A DNA stretch of 64,000 bases from Heliomicrobium gestii (GCF_009877435.1 NZ_WXEX01000009.1:62001-126000); one strand, 5' to 3'. Positions 1-9,009 are shown, counted from the stretch's first letter. Notes: generated by a model not told the origin, from the sequence alone. Program-made: numbers and translations.

Positions 1-721
1 CCTGATCGCCGTCGAAGCGTCGGAACGCTTCCTGGCCAAGGTGGCCGGCGTCTCTGATCCGGAAACGAAGCGCAAAGGCATCGGCAACGAGTTCATCCGC
101 GTCTTTGAAGAGGAAGCGGCCAAACTGGGTCAGGTCGACTTCCTGGTTCAGGGCACCCTCTACCCGGACGTGGTCGAGAGCGGCACCGCGACGGCAGATA
201 CGATCAAAACCCACCACAACGTGGGCGGCCTGCCGGAGGACATGAAGTTCGAATTGATCGAGCCCCTGCGCACCCTCTTCAAGGACGAGGTCCGGGAAGT
301 CGGTCAAAAACTGGGCCTTCCCGAAGACATCGTCTGGCGCCAGCCCTTCCCCGGACCGGGCCTGGCCATCCGCGTTCTCGGCGAGATCACCAAGGAGAGC
401 CTGGACATCCTGCGCCACGCCGACGACATCGTCTTCCAGGAGATCAAAAAAGCCGGCCTCTACCGGCAGATCTGGCAGTCCTTTGTCGTGTTGCCCACAT
501 CTGTCCGCAGCGTCGGCGTCATGGGCGACTGCCGCACCTACGAATACCCGGCCATCCTGCGCGCCGTCACCTCGGACGACGCCATGACGGCCGACTGGGC
601 GCGACTGCCCTATGAACTGCTCGAAAAGATCTCCAACCGGATCGTCAACGAGGTCAAAGGGGTCAACCGGGTCGTCTATGATATCACGTCGAAGCCGCCG
701 GGGACGATTGAGTGGGAGTAA
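1..721 (+). CDS. guaA: GMP synthase (glutamine-hydrolysing), C-terminal part
   Basis: The reading frame is open from the left edge and ends at a TAA at 719-721, so the 5' part lies outside the window. About 240 residues are seen. They cover the end of the ATP-pyrophosphatase domain and the whole C-terminal dimerisation domain, including [12 protein letters not shown], a GDCRTYEYP stretch and the usual C-terminus [13 protein letters not shown]. The enzyme converts XMP to GMP using glutamine and ATP in the cytosol. The glutaminase domain and P-loop are not visible. A strong hairpin terminator follows. Other purine genes appear again only at the right end of the window. Confidence 0.97.
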   Translation, partial: LIAVEASERFLAKVAGVSDPETKRKGIGNEFIRVFEEEAAKLGQVDFLVQGTLYPDVVESGTATADTIKTHHNVGGLPEDMKFELIEPLRTLFKDEVREVGQKLGLPEDIVWRQPFPGPGLAIRVLGEITKESLDILRHADDIVFQEIKKAGLYRQIWQSFVVLPTSVRSVGVMGDCRTYEYPAILRAVTSDDAMTADWARLPYELLEKISNRIVNEVKGVNRVVYDITSKPPGTIEWE

Positions 722-777
722 GGGAGAGCCTCTCGCATAAATCGCTTGTCGCATAAATAGGCATATAAAGTGAAAAG

Positions 778-828
778 AGGTGGCTATGATTTCCTGATGA
801 ATAGCGGAAATCGTAGCCACCTTTTTTT
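778..828 (+). terminator. Rho-independent terminator of guaA
   Basis: A 17-bp stem (AGGTGGCTATGATTTCC pairing with GGAAATCGTAGCCACCT, one G-T pair) is followed by seven T residues. It lies 57 bp after the guaA stop. Confidence 0.9.
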
Positions 829-1065
829 CGAATCTTTGTGAACGGTGCCCAGCAAGGATGGGTCAGCCCGCAAGGGTTGCTGGAACCGGAAGGAGGGGAA
901 GGTCCCTCCTTTTCATTCATAGTCTTGGTTGCTCAAAACACATAACTAGCAGGGAATCGTCCCTGTTCAATCGAAAGAATTATGCGCGGATCGTGAGATG
1001 CATCGTCGACGCGGTGAAATAATAAAGCTCAGCTTCATCGATTTGGAGATAAGGGAGAATGACGG
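829..1065 (+). other. Intergenic leader with structured RNA candidate
   Basis: No gene is seen between the guaA terminator and the AAA ATPase start. At about 844-888 the sequence can fold: CGGT pairs with ACCG, CCAGCAA with TTGCTGG, and inside there is a CCC-GCAA-GGG hairpin with a GNRA-type loop. Directly after comes a terminator-like hairpin (AAGGAGGG with CCCTCCTT, then TTTT) at about 891-915. This is the arrangement of a leader RNA with an attenuator, but it matches no riboswitch class that I recognise. It could also be a free-standing small RNA. Confidence 0.4.
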
Positions 1066-2322
1066 ATGCTGCGTTGGATTGATTTACAGGGTGTTGGCCC
1101 TGCACCCAAAATGCGGATAGACTTCTCCGAACGAGTCAACGTCATCACCGGAGATAACGGGTTAGGGAAGACCTTTATGTTGGATGTGGCATGGTGGGCA
1201 TTGACGCGTACTTGGGCTGACACACCAGCTTTGCCGCTCGGCGGAAAACGGGGGATTATTGAATACCAGATCCGGGGGAAAACAGGTGATGCGACGCCCG
1301 TTAAGTCCCTCTACCGGCCGGATGCGCAGGAGTGGCCTGTGAGAGCTGTCCGCCCAGCCATTCCTGGCATCGTCGTTTACCTGCGCATTGATGGTGGTTA
1401 TTCCGTTTGGGATCCGGCTAGAAATTACTGGCGTAAAGAAAGTCCTGACCGTCCCGCCTCTTATCATTTTGACAACCGCCAGATCTGGGATGGTTTAAAA
1501 ATTGGTGACATGAGTGTCTGTGAAGGACTGGAACGTGATTGGGTAAGTTGGCAGAAGGGGTCAGAGCCGCAATTCGAAATGCTGAAGGCGGTGTTGGAAA
1601 AACTATCGCCACCTGGAGAACGGTTATGTCCGGGAAAGCCAAAGCGGGTATTTTTGGGGGAAGGTTTTGATCGGCCGACCCTACAGTTTGGTCAAGAAGA
1701 AGTCCCGGTAGTTCTCGCTTCCGCCGGTTTGCGACGGGATCTAGCGTTGGCCTACCTGTTGGTTTGGGTTTGGCATGAACATCGACAAACAGCGAAACTC
1801 CTATATCGTGAACCAGAAACTCGGATAACGGTGCTGATTGATGAACCGGAAACCCACCTGCATCCCGGTTGGCAACGCCGCATTGTCCCGGCGTTGTTGC
1901 AAGCGGTTGACGTTCTTCAGGGCGACCAAGCCGCTCAGATCCAGTTGCTGTTAGCGACTCATTCCCCGATGGTATTGGCTTCACTGGAACCGATATTTGA
2001 TGAGGAACGCGATGTGCTCTATCACCTCAAGACGGTCAGCGGAGAAGTGGAACTGAATCTTCAGCCATGGACAAAACAGGGGGACGTGACCAATTGGTTG
2101 GTTTCTGAGGTGTTTGGTCTCGAACAGGCTCGATCGGCGGAAGCGGAGCGGGCTATCGAAGCGGCAGAGGCGTGGATGCGGGGAGAAAAGGCTAACTTAC
2201 CGGAAGGACTAAACGATGCGGCGAGTATCCAGCGAGAACTGGAACGAGTACTTGCTGGGCACGATTCCTTTTGGCCTCGATGGGTCATATCGGTAGGAAC
2301 GGGCAGTGGAGGAACAGCTTGA
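1066..2322 (+). CDS. AAA family ATPase (RecF/OLD-like), putative defence ATPase
   Basis: A 418-residue ABC/SMC-like ATPase. The Walker A motif GDNGLGKT is at residues 29-36. Walker B with its following glutamate (VLIDEPETHLHPG) is near residues 255-267, and an H-loop-like ATHSPMVLAS lies near 298-307. This is the compact layout of AAA_15/AAA_21 proteins, where an N-terminal half and C-terminal half of one nucleotide-binding fold close around a variable middle. The ATG start has an AAGGGAGA ribosome site. Its stop TGA overlaps the ATG of a downstream HNH-type nuclease gene, so the two are translationally coupled. ATPase plus HNH nuclease is the composition of Septu-like anti-phage modules; the assignment to defence is inference. 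Confidence 0.8.
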   Translation: MLRWIDLQGVGPAPKMRIDFSERVNVITGDNGLGKTFMLDVAWWALTRTWADTPALPLGGKRGIIEYQIRGKTGDATPVKSLYRPDAQEWPVRAVRPAIPGIVVYLRIDGGYSVWDPARNYWRKESPDRPASYHFDNRQIWDGLKIGDMSVCEGLERDWVSWQKGSEPQFEMLKAVLEKLSPPGERLCPGKPKRVFLGEGFDRPTLQFGQEEVPVVLASAGLRRDLALAYLLVWVWHEHRQTAKLLYREPETRITVLIDEPETHLHPGWQRRIVPALLQAVDVLQGDQAAQIQLLLATHSPMVLASLEPIFDEERDVLYHLKTVSGEVELNLQPWTKQGDVTNWLVSEVFGLEQARSAEAERAIEAAEAWMRGEKANLPEGLNDAASIQRELERVLAGHDSFWPRWVISVGTGSGGTA

Positions 2323-2911
2323 TGATTCACTTTGATCCTGTTCCGGAACCGCGTGACTTTGATGAAAAGTGTCGTAAAAGAGGTAGAACTTGGCTTGAAG
2401 CTCATCCCGATGTATCGCGACCCAAAGATTTTTGGAACCCTTTCAGGAGTCAACTCGCTGACGGATTTAGAAACTTATGCGCATATACAGCAATGTATGA
2501 ACCGGTCGGCACGGTCGATCACTATCTGAGTTATACGAATCGACCGGAACTTACATATGAGTGGAGCAACTATCGATTTGCAGCCAGTTGGGTAAATTGC
2601 AGTAAACAGAATGCGGATGATAACATCCTTGACCCTTTCAAGTGGGGGATGATTGGTTTGAAATCATACTCTCGTCACTTCAACTGGTTGTCTCAGATTC
2701 TATCCCGGAGGAAAACAAAGAAATTGCTCTATATACGTTGAAACGGTTGCGCCTGCGCGATGATGAGCGGGTCATCCGCCAGCGTCGAGCGTGGTATCAC
2801 TCGTATTGTGAAGGAAAGTTAAATATTGATGGGTTGCGTCAATATGCCCCGTTGATCGCACGTGCAGTTGAAAAACAGACTGCCGGGTTGAGGGACCCCC
2901 ATAATTCTTGA
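2322..2911 (+). pseudogene. HNH-like endonuclease, frameshifted
   Basis: Two overlapping frames together make one protein of about 195 residues. Frame one starts at the ATG at 2322 and carries an HNH-like core: CAYTAMYE, then TVDHYLS, then EWSNYRFA, and a conserved ILDPFKWG. The match to the family then continues in another frame (GDDWFEIILSSLQ) to the TGA at 2909-2911. The switch falls in a run of five G at 2644-2648; one extra G restores a single frame. The broken frame would otherwise stop at 2741. The gene is coupled to the ATPase upstream by a one-base stop/start overlap. It may be a real mutation, a phase-variable tract or a sequencing error in the homopolymer. Confidence 0.7.
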
Positions 2912-2937
2912 AGTCAATCCTTTAAATCATCCGAAAA

Positions 2938-2982
2938 AACGGCCTGGGCCGCTCACGATTCTCGTGACGTCCAGGCCAGGGT
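2938..2982 (+). terminator. Terminator-like hairpin between convergent genes
   Basis: GGCCTGG and CCAGGCC, about 20 bases apart, flank an inner CTCACGA/TCGTGA stem. The hairpin separates the HNH gene from the convergent gene that ends at 2995. There is no clean T run, so it is a weaker call. Confidence 0.45.
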
Positions 2983-2994
2983 ATTGAAAACGAG

Positions 2995-3615
2995 TTATTT
3001 GTACAACCACACGACTTTTCTGTTTTTAACGATATTTGTAGCCCAACATAATACTCGGTGGTAATCATCCGAAACAATCAGATCCTCAACGAATGCATCA
3101 TGTAAATCAGACGCTATTCTTAGAACGGCATCCGTTCCTAGTGTTTCATTAGGAAGTAGATCCTCTTTTTCAGGGTCATTACAATTGATTTGGTAATAGG
3201 CAGGGGTCTTTAATTGGGGGCAAACGACTACATGGATGTTTGAAATAGCGCCTTTTCTCGCTTGTTCCGCCATAGGGGGACTATAGGCCAGATAAGAGAT
3301 TAGATCATCACCAGTAACATGCTTAAAAAAGCTCATGATGCCGTGGTGGTCCAAAGAACATCCCCGCTTGAATCCGGCTAATTGAAATATACGCTCTTCC
3401 TTAACTACCTCCATGATTTCTCTGATTTCTAACCCTAAGAGCATTGCAATCTCGAAGATTTCATTCGGCTCAAAAGAGTTTCTGTTTAACTTTCCCCATA
3501 AAGTTCTTTCATTTACCGGTTCACCGTCTGTTTGCCGGATCATCTGTCCCGATAACCAACGTATCGTTTTATTTTGCTTTTTTAGTTCGTCTAAGAAGTA
3601 GCGACCGAAATTCAA
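2995..3615 (-). CDS. Hypothetical protein with helix-turn-helix-like N-terminus
   Basis: A 206-residue protein that I do not recognise. The first 70 residues read like a lambda-repressor-type helical domain: a short FLDELKKQNKTIRWLSGQM helix pair, then ERTLWGKLNR and EIFEIAMLLGLEI, which resembles the recognition and closing helices of phage-like repressors. Residues 80-206 are mixed alpha/beta, with no catalytic motif that I can name. The ATG at 3615 has an AGGTGCC-type site (GAAAGGCACC) upstream. It is transcribed towards the broken AAA/HNH pair and could be a regulator left in the same accessory block; this is inference. Confidence 0.6.
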   Translation of the reverse strand: MNFGRYFLDELKKQNKTIRWLSGQMIRQTDGEPVNERTLWGKLNRNSFEPNEIFEIAMLLGLEIREIMEVVKEERIFQLAGFKRGCSLDHHGIMSFFKHVTGDDLISYLAYSPPMAEQARKGAISNIHVVVCPQLKTPAYYQINCNDPEKEDLLPNETLGTDAVLRIASDLHDAFVEDLIVSDDYHRVLCWATNIVKNRKVVWLYK

Positions 3616-4024
3616 AGAAAGGCACCTCCATTGTTACCCCTTTCCGCATTCTGATTACGAGTATATTATACTTCAAAATAAACAACAAGTATTCGAGTGC
3701 AATTTTTTGGATGAAATATAAAAATAGATCGACTTCGTGCCAACCATAGTGGAATCAACGGTGGTTACGCGTTGCAGAGTATATGCAAAACCGTGACCAC
3801 CGTTTTTCATTGCCCTCATGTTTTATCGATAAATCGCATAATCTGGGTAGAGTCGGTGCAGGATGGCGCGCTCCGAGTCGCCGTCGAGCGGTTCCGTGTG
3901 GGATAAACAGGCGCCTCTTCTTAAAACGTTCAACAAAAGGACACAAACCTTTCAGATGCATTTCATTTTTGTCTGATATCTTTAGTTCACAGACAAAAAC
4001 AACAAACATCTGGGAGGTTTTCAA
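3616..4024. other. 409-bp intergenic region with a hairpin
   Basis: No supported gene. On the minus strand near 3665-3670 there is a TATAAT that could serve the gene ending at 2995. At 3756-3808 a long hairpin (ACGGTGGTTACG pairing with CGTGACCACCGT, followed by TTTTT on the plus strand) looks like a terminator, although no plus-strand gene ends just before it. The remaining 200 bp lead into the DUF4405 gene and end with a GGGAGG ribosome site. Confidence 0.5.
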
Positions 4025-4348
4025 ATGAGTTCCATCACCAATTCATCGATGCCCCACGTGAGCACCGATTGCAAAATCGCCACCCGCTCATCGGTAGGGA
4101 AAGTAAAAGGCATCCTTTCCACCGCCTTGGCCTTGCTCGGCCTGATCGTCACCGTAACCGGCGTCGGCCTGTTCGTCGCGCCCCATGGCCCTTCCGCTGC
4201 CAAAGGCTGGACCTTCTTGGGGATGAATGTGCCGGCCATGAAAGGCCTGCACATCTGGCTCGGATTTGGGATGGTTGCCTTCGTTCTCGGTCACTTTGCG
4301 CTGAATCTCAAGACGCTCATGGCTGAACTCAAACAGGTCTTTCGGTGA
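4025..4348 (+). CDS. Small DUF4405-like membrane protein
   Basis: A 107-residue protein with two clear membrane segments, at about residues 27-50 and 76-97. The ATG has GGGAGG eight bases upstream. Histidines sit at the ends of the segments (LFVAPHG, GLHIWLGFG, LGHFALNL). This pattern resembles DUF4405, a short relative of cytochrome b561-type haem-binding proteins, in which such histidines bind haem. The second segment with GLHIWLGF and GHFALNLK is the strongest match. It stands alone, followed by a terminator. The role is unknown; a membrane electron carrier or haem-binding subunit is plausible. Confidence 0.65.
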   Translation: MSSITNSSMPHVSTDCKIATRSSVGKVKGILSTALALLGLIVTVTGVGLFVAPHGPSAAKGWTFLGMNVPAMKGLHIWLGFGMVAFVLGHFALNLKTLMAELKQVFR

Positions 4349-4435
4349 TCTGACGAAGGAATCCTAATCCTCAAACCCCAGGAATAAAAACCCGATATTC
4401 CGCCCCGTTGAACCAAATCTGATCAACTACCCCTC

Positions 4436-4465
4436 CGACCGTCAGTTTCGACCGACGGTCTTTTC
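4436..4465 (+). terminator. Terminator after the DUF4405 gene
   Basis: GACCGTC and GACGGTC form a 7-bp stem across a 10-base loop, followed by TTTT and a pyrimidine-rich stretch. Confidence 0.75.
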
Positions 4466-4580
4466 CTTTTCCACTCCATTCAATTATCTTTCCTTACCTT
4501 TCCGTTCCTGTCCTGTTCTCTTTTCATTGCGACTTCCTTTATCTTTTAGTTTCTGTCCCCAAGTCGGCGACAAGGAAACC

Positions 4581-6539
4581 CTAGTAAATCAGTCCAAGCA
4601 TCTCCCAGTAGGGCTCGGCGACACAGATCGAGATCGCGCAGATCATGCCGTAGAGGATCGCCAACGACCGTGTCTGTCCGTGCGTAAATACCCGCTTATC
4701 GGTTCCGTCCAACAGGGTGAAGTAGATGGCGTTTTGGTTCGGCAGGATCCAGGGATTGCAGGCCATCAGCATGATCAGGCCGACCAGGAGCGGACTGAGG
4801 CCCATGGCCTCGCAGAGCGGCGTCACCGTCAACATGCCCACAAGCAAACCGGGCGAGATGGGCAGCACAAACCGCAGCAGGGTAATATAGAGGGCGACCG
4901 ATAACAAAAAGATCAAGGGACTGCCCATGACCGACTGCAACAACGGTTGCAACAACCGGGATAAGGCATCGGTCAAGCCGGCCTCTTTCATGGCGTTGCC
5001 AAAGCCCAGCATCGATCCGAAGGTGATCAGAAAGCCCCAGTCGATGCCGGAGCGAATCGTTTGATCGGTCAGCACAGCGCCCACATAAAGAATCAGGAAG
5101 CTGGTCAGAGCCACCCAGGCGCCGTCGATGCGATGCCAAGACTGGGTCAGAAAGCCGATCAGGGAGAAGGAGGTCGCCAACAGGCAGACCTTTTCTTCGC
5201 CCGTCAGGGCGCCCAGGACCTTCAGTTGCGCCTCAATCATGGCGGGTTTGATCACCAGTTGTGACTTGTAGGGAAAGAGCAACAGAATCGCCAGGAGCGA
5301 CAGGAGAAAAAAGGGGAGGCCCAGGGGAGCGGCGGTGAGAAACCAGGTCTGATAGGAGAGGGATTGCGCCAGCGGCTGGGGGAGCAGTCCGAGCACGACA
5401 TAACAGACGGCCGCGCCGTTCATGAACAGGAAGGACATGTGGCCGAAGCCGAGGAGGCAACTCATCGCCAAGCCGACAGAGGCGCTGCTGCCGGCGGGAA
5501 GGCGCAGCGTTTCACTCAGCGCGACCAGCATGGGCGTCATCAGCGCCACCCGGCCGTTGGCCGACGGGATCACCGGTGTGAGCAGCATGCCCGTGATCGC
5601 CCATGCCAGGGTTTGTCCGCCATAGTTGGGCGGAAAGCGCTTCATCACCAGCAGCGCCAACCGGTACATCAGCCCGGTGCGTGAAATCCCTGCCGTGAGC
5701 GCCGATACGCCAAGGATCAGAAACCACGAGGAGTTCGAAAATCCGGAAAAGGCCGCAGTGGGTGTGGCGGCATGCAGCAAGACGGCGGCCAAGGGCAGGC
5801 ACAACGCGACGGCATGGGGAGAAACCACGTCGACAGACCAGAACAACGCTGCTGCGGCGATGATCTGCAACAAGGCGATATGGGAACCCTTCATCCCGAG
5901 TGAGTGAAGGAAGATAGACAGAAGCGACTCCACCAGGACCACGAAGATCAGTAAAGCCAGCAGTTTTTGTTTTTTCCGGAGCCGCAGCCAGGGGGCGAGG
6001 GGGGACAACCAGGTCAGCGCAATGGTTGACCAAAGGGGCTGGCGCCGCGGGTGCGCTTCTTCTACAGATACGCCAGCGGAACGAGGGGAGAGCGCCTGTT
6101 CCTTCGCCCGAGCCACATCATGACCGGAGTGAATGGCCAACCGTTCTGACAGCAGCTTGGCCAAGTCGATGGCCAGGCTGTGATGCTTCGATAACAAGTC
6201 GTCGAAACGCTCCTTCGATAAGCGGGCCAGCAGGCAAGGCGTGTCGGTCTCCACGGTGGCGGTCCGGGGAACACCGGTCAGCAAGGCCATCTCGCCGAAA
6301 CAATCACTGGCGCCAAACTGAGCGAGGAGGCGTGGTTTTTGTCCGGGAAGCGGTTCACGGTACACCGATACGGAACCGGAGAGAATCACATAGAGCGAAT
6401 CGCCACGATCGCCCTCGCGAAAGATCACATAGCCCGCCGGCAACTGCACCTCTTCAAACTCCGGCAACAGTTTCGCCCGGTTAATGCGGTCCAGGCCCGA
6501 GAAGATGGGGATAGTGGATAACCGTTCATCAATGTCCAC
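4581..6539 (-). CDS. cNMP-binding domain fused to SLC13-type permease (copy 1)
   Basis: I place the start at the GTG at 6537-6539, which has AAAGGAG 11 bases upstream. This gives 652 residues, exactly the length of the paralogue that follows on the same strand. Residues 8-125 form a cyclic-nucleotide-binding/Crp-type domain (IPIFSGLDRINRAKLLPEF, then FREGDRGDSLYVILSGSVSV and DCFGEMALLTGVPRTATV). Residues from about 195 to the end contain ten or more hydrophobic segments of the SLC13/CitT/ArsB carrier type, with signatures such as SGFSNSSWFLILG and TPVIPSANGRVALMTP. Members of this superfamily move dicarboxylates, sulphate or other anions. A cytosolic sensor domain on the permease suggests direct ligand gating, which is inference. 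A longer frame extends upstream but lacks a ribosome site. Confidence 0.85.
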   Translation of the reverse strand: MDIDERLSTIPIFSGLDRINRAKLLPEFEEVQLPAGYVIFREGDRGDSLYVILSGSVSVYREPLPGQKPRLLAQFGASDCFGEMALLTGVPRTATVETDTPCLLARLSKERFDDLLSKHHSLAIDLAKLLSERLAIHSGHDVARAKEQALSPRSAGVSVEEAHPRRQPLWSTIALTWLSPLAPWLRLRKKQKLLALLIFVVLVESLLSIFLHSLGMKGSHIALLQIIAAAALFWSVDVVSPHAVALCLPLAAVLLHAATPTAAFSGFSNSSWFLILGVSALTAGISRTGLMYRLALLVMKRFPPNYGGQTLAWAITGMLLTPVIPSANGRVALMTPMLVALSETLRLPAGSSASVGLAMSCLLGFGHMSFLFMNGAAVCYVVLGLLPQPLAQSLSYQTWFLTAAPLGLPFFLLSLLAILLLFPYKSQLVIKPAMIEAQLKVLGALTGEEKVCLLATSFSLIGFLTQSWHRIDGAWVALTSFLILYVGAVLTDQTIRSGIDWGFLITFGSMLGFGNAMKEAGLTDALSRLLQPLLQSVMGSPLIFLLSVALYITLLRFVLPISPGLLVGMLTVTPLCEAMGLSPLLVGLIMLMACNPWILPNQNAIYFTLLDGTDKRVFTHGQTRSLAILYGMICAISICVAEPYWEMLGLIY

Positions 6540-6845
6540 GAGGCAAACATCTCCTTTGGCGCCGGCGGTGTCCATGCGATTTTTAACTATATATACACAT
6601 ATGTGATGATTGAATCGGACATAACGCCAGTGGGAGCGTCGATCTCCCCGAAGGTGACACCGTCGCCGGTTTACCCGCCTCGAAGGGGTCGGCCATGGGT
6701 GTCCTGTTTGTGCGGCTGGCGCGGCAGCGCGCAAAAAAAACGAAGCGAAACCCACCGGGATTGACGGGGTGGCTCTCGCTTCGCCTTTGCTTCTGCATGG
6801 ATGCTTACCGGCATCGCGCAGGGGGATGTTTATTTGAGCGGATCG
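6540..6845. other. Intergenic region between the tandem permeases
   Basis: No gene is seen. The part nearest the downstream permease is leader sequence with the AAAGGAG ribosome site at 6551-6557 (minus strand). The part nearest the upstream permease holds its terminator (see 6728-6790). Confidence 0.6.
6728..6790 (-). terminator. Terminator of permease copy 2
   Basis: On the minus strand GCGAAGCGAGAGCCACCC pairs with a near-complementary arm ending in TTTCGCTTCG and is followed by eight T. It separates the two tandem permease genes, so they are probably separate transcription units. Confidence 0.9.
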
Positions 6846-8804
6846 CTAATAGATCAACCCCACCATTTCCCAGTAGGGCACCGAAACGCCGATGGCGATC
6901 AAACAGATCAGGCCATAGAGCATCGACAAGACCCGTGTTTGTTCATGCTTGAATAACCGGTCATCGGTTCCGTCCAGCATGGAAAAGTACATGGCGTTTT
7001 GGTTGGGCAGCACCCAGGCGTTGCTCGTCAGCAACAGGATCAGGCCGACCACAATTGGATGGATATGCATGGCGCCACAGAGCGGCGTCACCGTCAACAT
7101 GCCCACGAGCAGGGCCGGCGTGATGGGCAGCACGAAACGGAGCAGATAGATGTACAGGGCGACAGCGAACAAAAAGGCGATCTGATTGCCCATGACCATC
7201 GCCAGCAGCGGTTGCAGCATATGGGACAGGGTGTCGGTCAAACCGGTGTCTTTCATGGCGTTGCCGAAACCCAGCATGGACCCGAAGGTGATCAGAAAGC
7301 CCCAATCGATGCCGGAGCGGATGCTCTTATCGTTCAACACAGACCCGGCATAGAGGATGAGGAAACTGGTCAGGGCGACCCAGGCGCTGTCGATCTGGTG
7401 CCACGTCTGGGTGAGAAAGCCGATGAGGGAAAAGGAGGTCGCCAGCAGGCACACCTTTTCCTCGCGGGTCAATGGTCCGAGCACGGTGAGCTGCGCGTCG
7501 ATCATCTCCGGCTGGATCTGCAGCGGTTCCTTGTGCGGAAAGAGCAGCAAAATCGCCGCAAAGGATAAAATGAAAAAGGTCAAGCCCAGCGGCGCCGCAT
7601 CAATCAGCCAGGTCTGATAGGAGATCCACTGGGCATCGGCGTGGGGAATCAACCCCAGAATCAAGTAACAGACGGCAGCCCCGTTCAGAAACAGAAAAGA
7701 CATGTGCCCGAATCCCAGCAGGCAGCTCATGGCCAGGCCGGCGGTGGCGTTGCCGCAACCGGGCAGCCGCAGCGTTTCGCCGAGCGCGAGCAGCATGGGC
7801 GTCATCAGGGACACGCGGGCGTTGGACGAGGGGATGACCGGCGTCAGCAAGGCGCCTGTGAGCGCCCAAGCCAAGGCTTGTCCGCCATAGTTGGGCGGAA
7901 AACGTTTCATCACCAGCAGCGCCAGCCGGTACATCAGCCCTGTGCGCGATATTCCCGCTGTGAGCGCCGAAACGCCGAGGATGAGAAACCAGGAAGAATG
8001 AGAAAACCCGGAAAAGGCCACAGCCGGCTTGGTGGCGTGCACCAACACGGCGGCCAGGGGTAGGCATAAAGCGATGGCATGGGGAGAGAAAAAGTCATAG
8101 GCCCAGAACAGGGCCGCCGCGGTGATGATCAGCAACAGGGCGATATGGGCGGCTTGCATCCCCGCCGATTGGAGAAGGCAGTACAGCAGTGTCATCAACA
8201 GGGCCGTCGAGGAAAGGAGCCAAAAGGGCTTCGCCTCTTTCAGCCATCCTAGCCAAGCGGCGCCGCCGGCGCCGGAGGGGAGGGGCAACATGGCAAACAA
8301 GCGCCAGCGGCTCGTAACCGCCGCTTCGGGAAAATCATCGAGATCGATGTCCGTTGCCGCGATCACGTCGTGGAGCTTGCGGTTGTGACCGGAATAGATG
8401 GCCAACCGTTTCGACAGCAGCCGGGCAAAATCAATGGCCACACGGTGATGGTGATTCACCAGATCGTCGAAACGCTCCTTGGACAGGCGCGCCATCCGGC
8501 AGGGAGTGAGGGTCTTGGCGGTGGCGGTCCGGGGATCGCCGGCCAAGAGGGCTGTCTCGCCAAAACAATCGTTGGCGTCATAGCGGGCCAAGATGCGCGG
8601 CCCTTGCCCGGGGGCCGGTTCGCGATACACCACCACAGAGCCGGAGATAATGATGTATAGGGAATCGCCCCGATCGCCTTCGTGAAAGATGATCTGGCCC
8701 GCCGGAAAGCGGATCTCCTCAAACTCCGGCAGCAGCTTTGCCCGGTGGACCCGGTCCAAGCCGGAAAAGATGGGCATCTCCAATAAACGCAGATCGACAT
8801 CCAC
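6846..8804 (-). CDS. cNMP-binding domain fused to SLC13-type permease (copy 2)
   Basis: This paralogue of the preceding gene shares its whole layout: a Crp-type sensor domain at residues 7-125 (MPIFSGLDRVHRAKLLPEF, DCFGETALLAGDPRTATA) and an SLC13-type permease from about residue 200. Most residues of the permease part are the same, for example YRLALLVMKRFPPNYGGQ in both. I align the start to the GTG at 8802-8804, which gives 652 residues as in copy 1; a TTG six bases upstream is an alternative. The sensor domains differ more than the transport domains, which would fit two carriers for similar substrates with different control. The gene is divergent from htpG. Confidence 0.85.
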   Translation of the reverse strand: MDVDLRLLEMPIFSGLDRVHRAKLLPEFEEIRFPAGQIIFHEGDRGDSLYIIISGSVVVYREPAPGQGPRILARYDANDCFGETALLAGDPRTATAKTLTPCRMARLSKERFDDLVNHHHRVAIDFARLLSKRLAIYSGHNRKLHDVIAATDIDLDDFPEAAVTSRWRLFAMLPLPSGAGGAAWLGWLKEAKPFWLLSSTALLMTLLYCLLQSAGMQAAHIALLLIITAAALFWAYDFFSPHAIALCLPLAAVLVHATKPAVAFSGFSHSSWFLILGVSALTAGISRTGLMYRLALLVMKRFPPNYGGQALAWALTGALLTPVIPSSNARVSLMTPMLLALGETLRLPGCGNATAGLAMSCLLGFGHMSFLFLNGAAVCYLILGLIPHADAQWISYQTWLIDAAPLGLTFFILSFAAILLLFPHKEPLQIQPEMIDAQLTVLGPLTREEKVCLLATSFSLIGFLTQTWHQIDSAWVALTSFLILYAGSVLNDKSIRSGIDWGFLITFGSMLGFGNAMKDTGLTDTLSHMLQPLLAMVMGNQIAFLFAVALYIYLLRFVLPITPALLVGMLTVTPLCGAMHIHPIVVGLILLLTSNAWVLPNQNAMYFSMLDGTDDRLFKHEQTRVLSMLYGLICLIAIGVSVPYWEMVGLIY

Positions 8805-8896
8805 AGACAAAAAACCCCCGTTTCCGCCAGAATTAGAGAGTCGATCTCATCTTACTTGATTTCACTGGAAAAGAACAATAACCGGGTGAATCTTTG

Positions 8897-8925
8897 TTGA
8901 CATCCATCCTTTAATTTGGTAAAAA
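8897..8925 (+). promoter_or_regulatory. Candidate sigma-A promoter of htpG
   Basis: TTGACA at 8897-8902 and TAAAAA at 8920-8925 are 17 bases apart. The CIRCE operator begins 12 bases further on, where transcription would start. Confidence 0.6.
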
Positions 8926-8936
8926 AAATATAGCGA

Positions 8937-8963
8937 TTAGCACTCAAACATCGAGAGTGCTAA
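8937..8963 (+). promoter_or_regulatory. CIRCE operator (HrcA binding site)
   Basis: TTAGCACTC, nine bases, then GAGTGCTAA: an exact match to the CIRCE consensus. The inverted repeat extends by four more base pairs on each side (GCGA and TCGC, 8933-8967). It lies between the promoter and the htpG start, so HrcA should repress htpG until heat or misfolded protein titrates GroEL. Confidence 0.95.
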
Positions 8964-9009
8964 TCGCGCCTGAAGAGGACATGCTCGAATTGCTGGAGGA
9001 GGAGTCGCG

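Noticed and set aside
3840-3930. Riboswitch upstream of the DUF4405 gene
   Set aside because: Some GC-rich pairing is possible but no conserved core of a known class was found.
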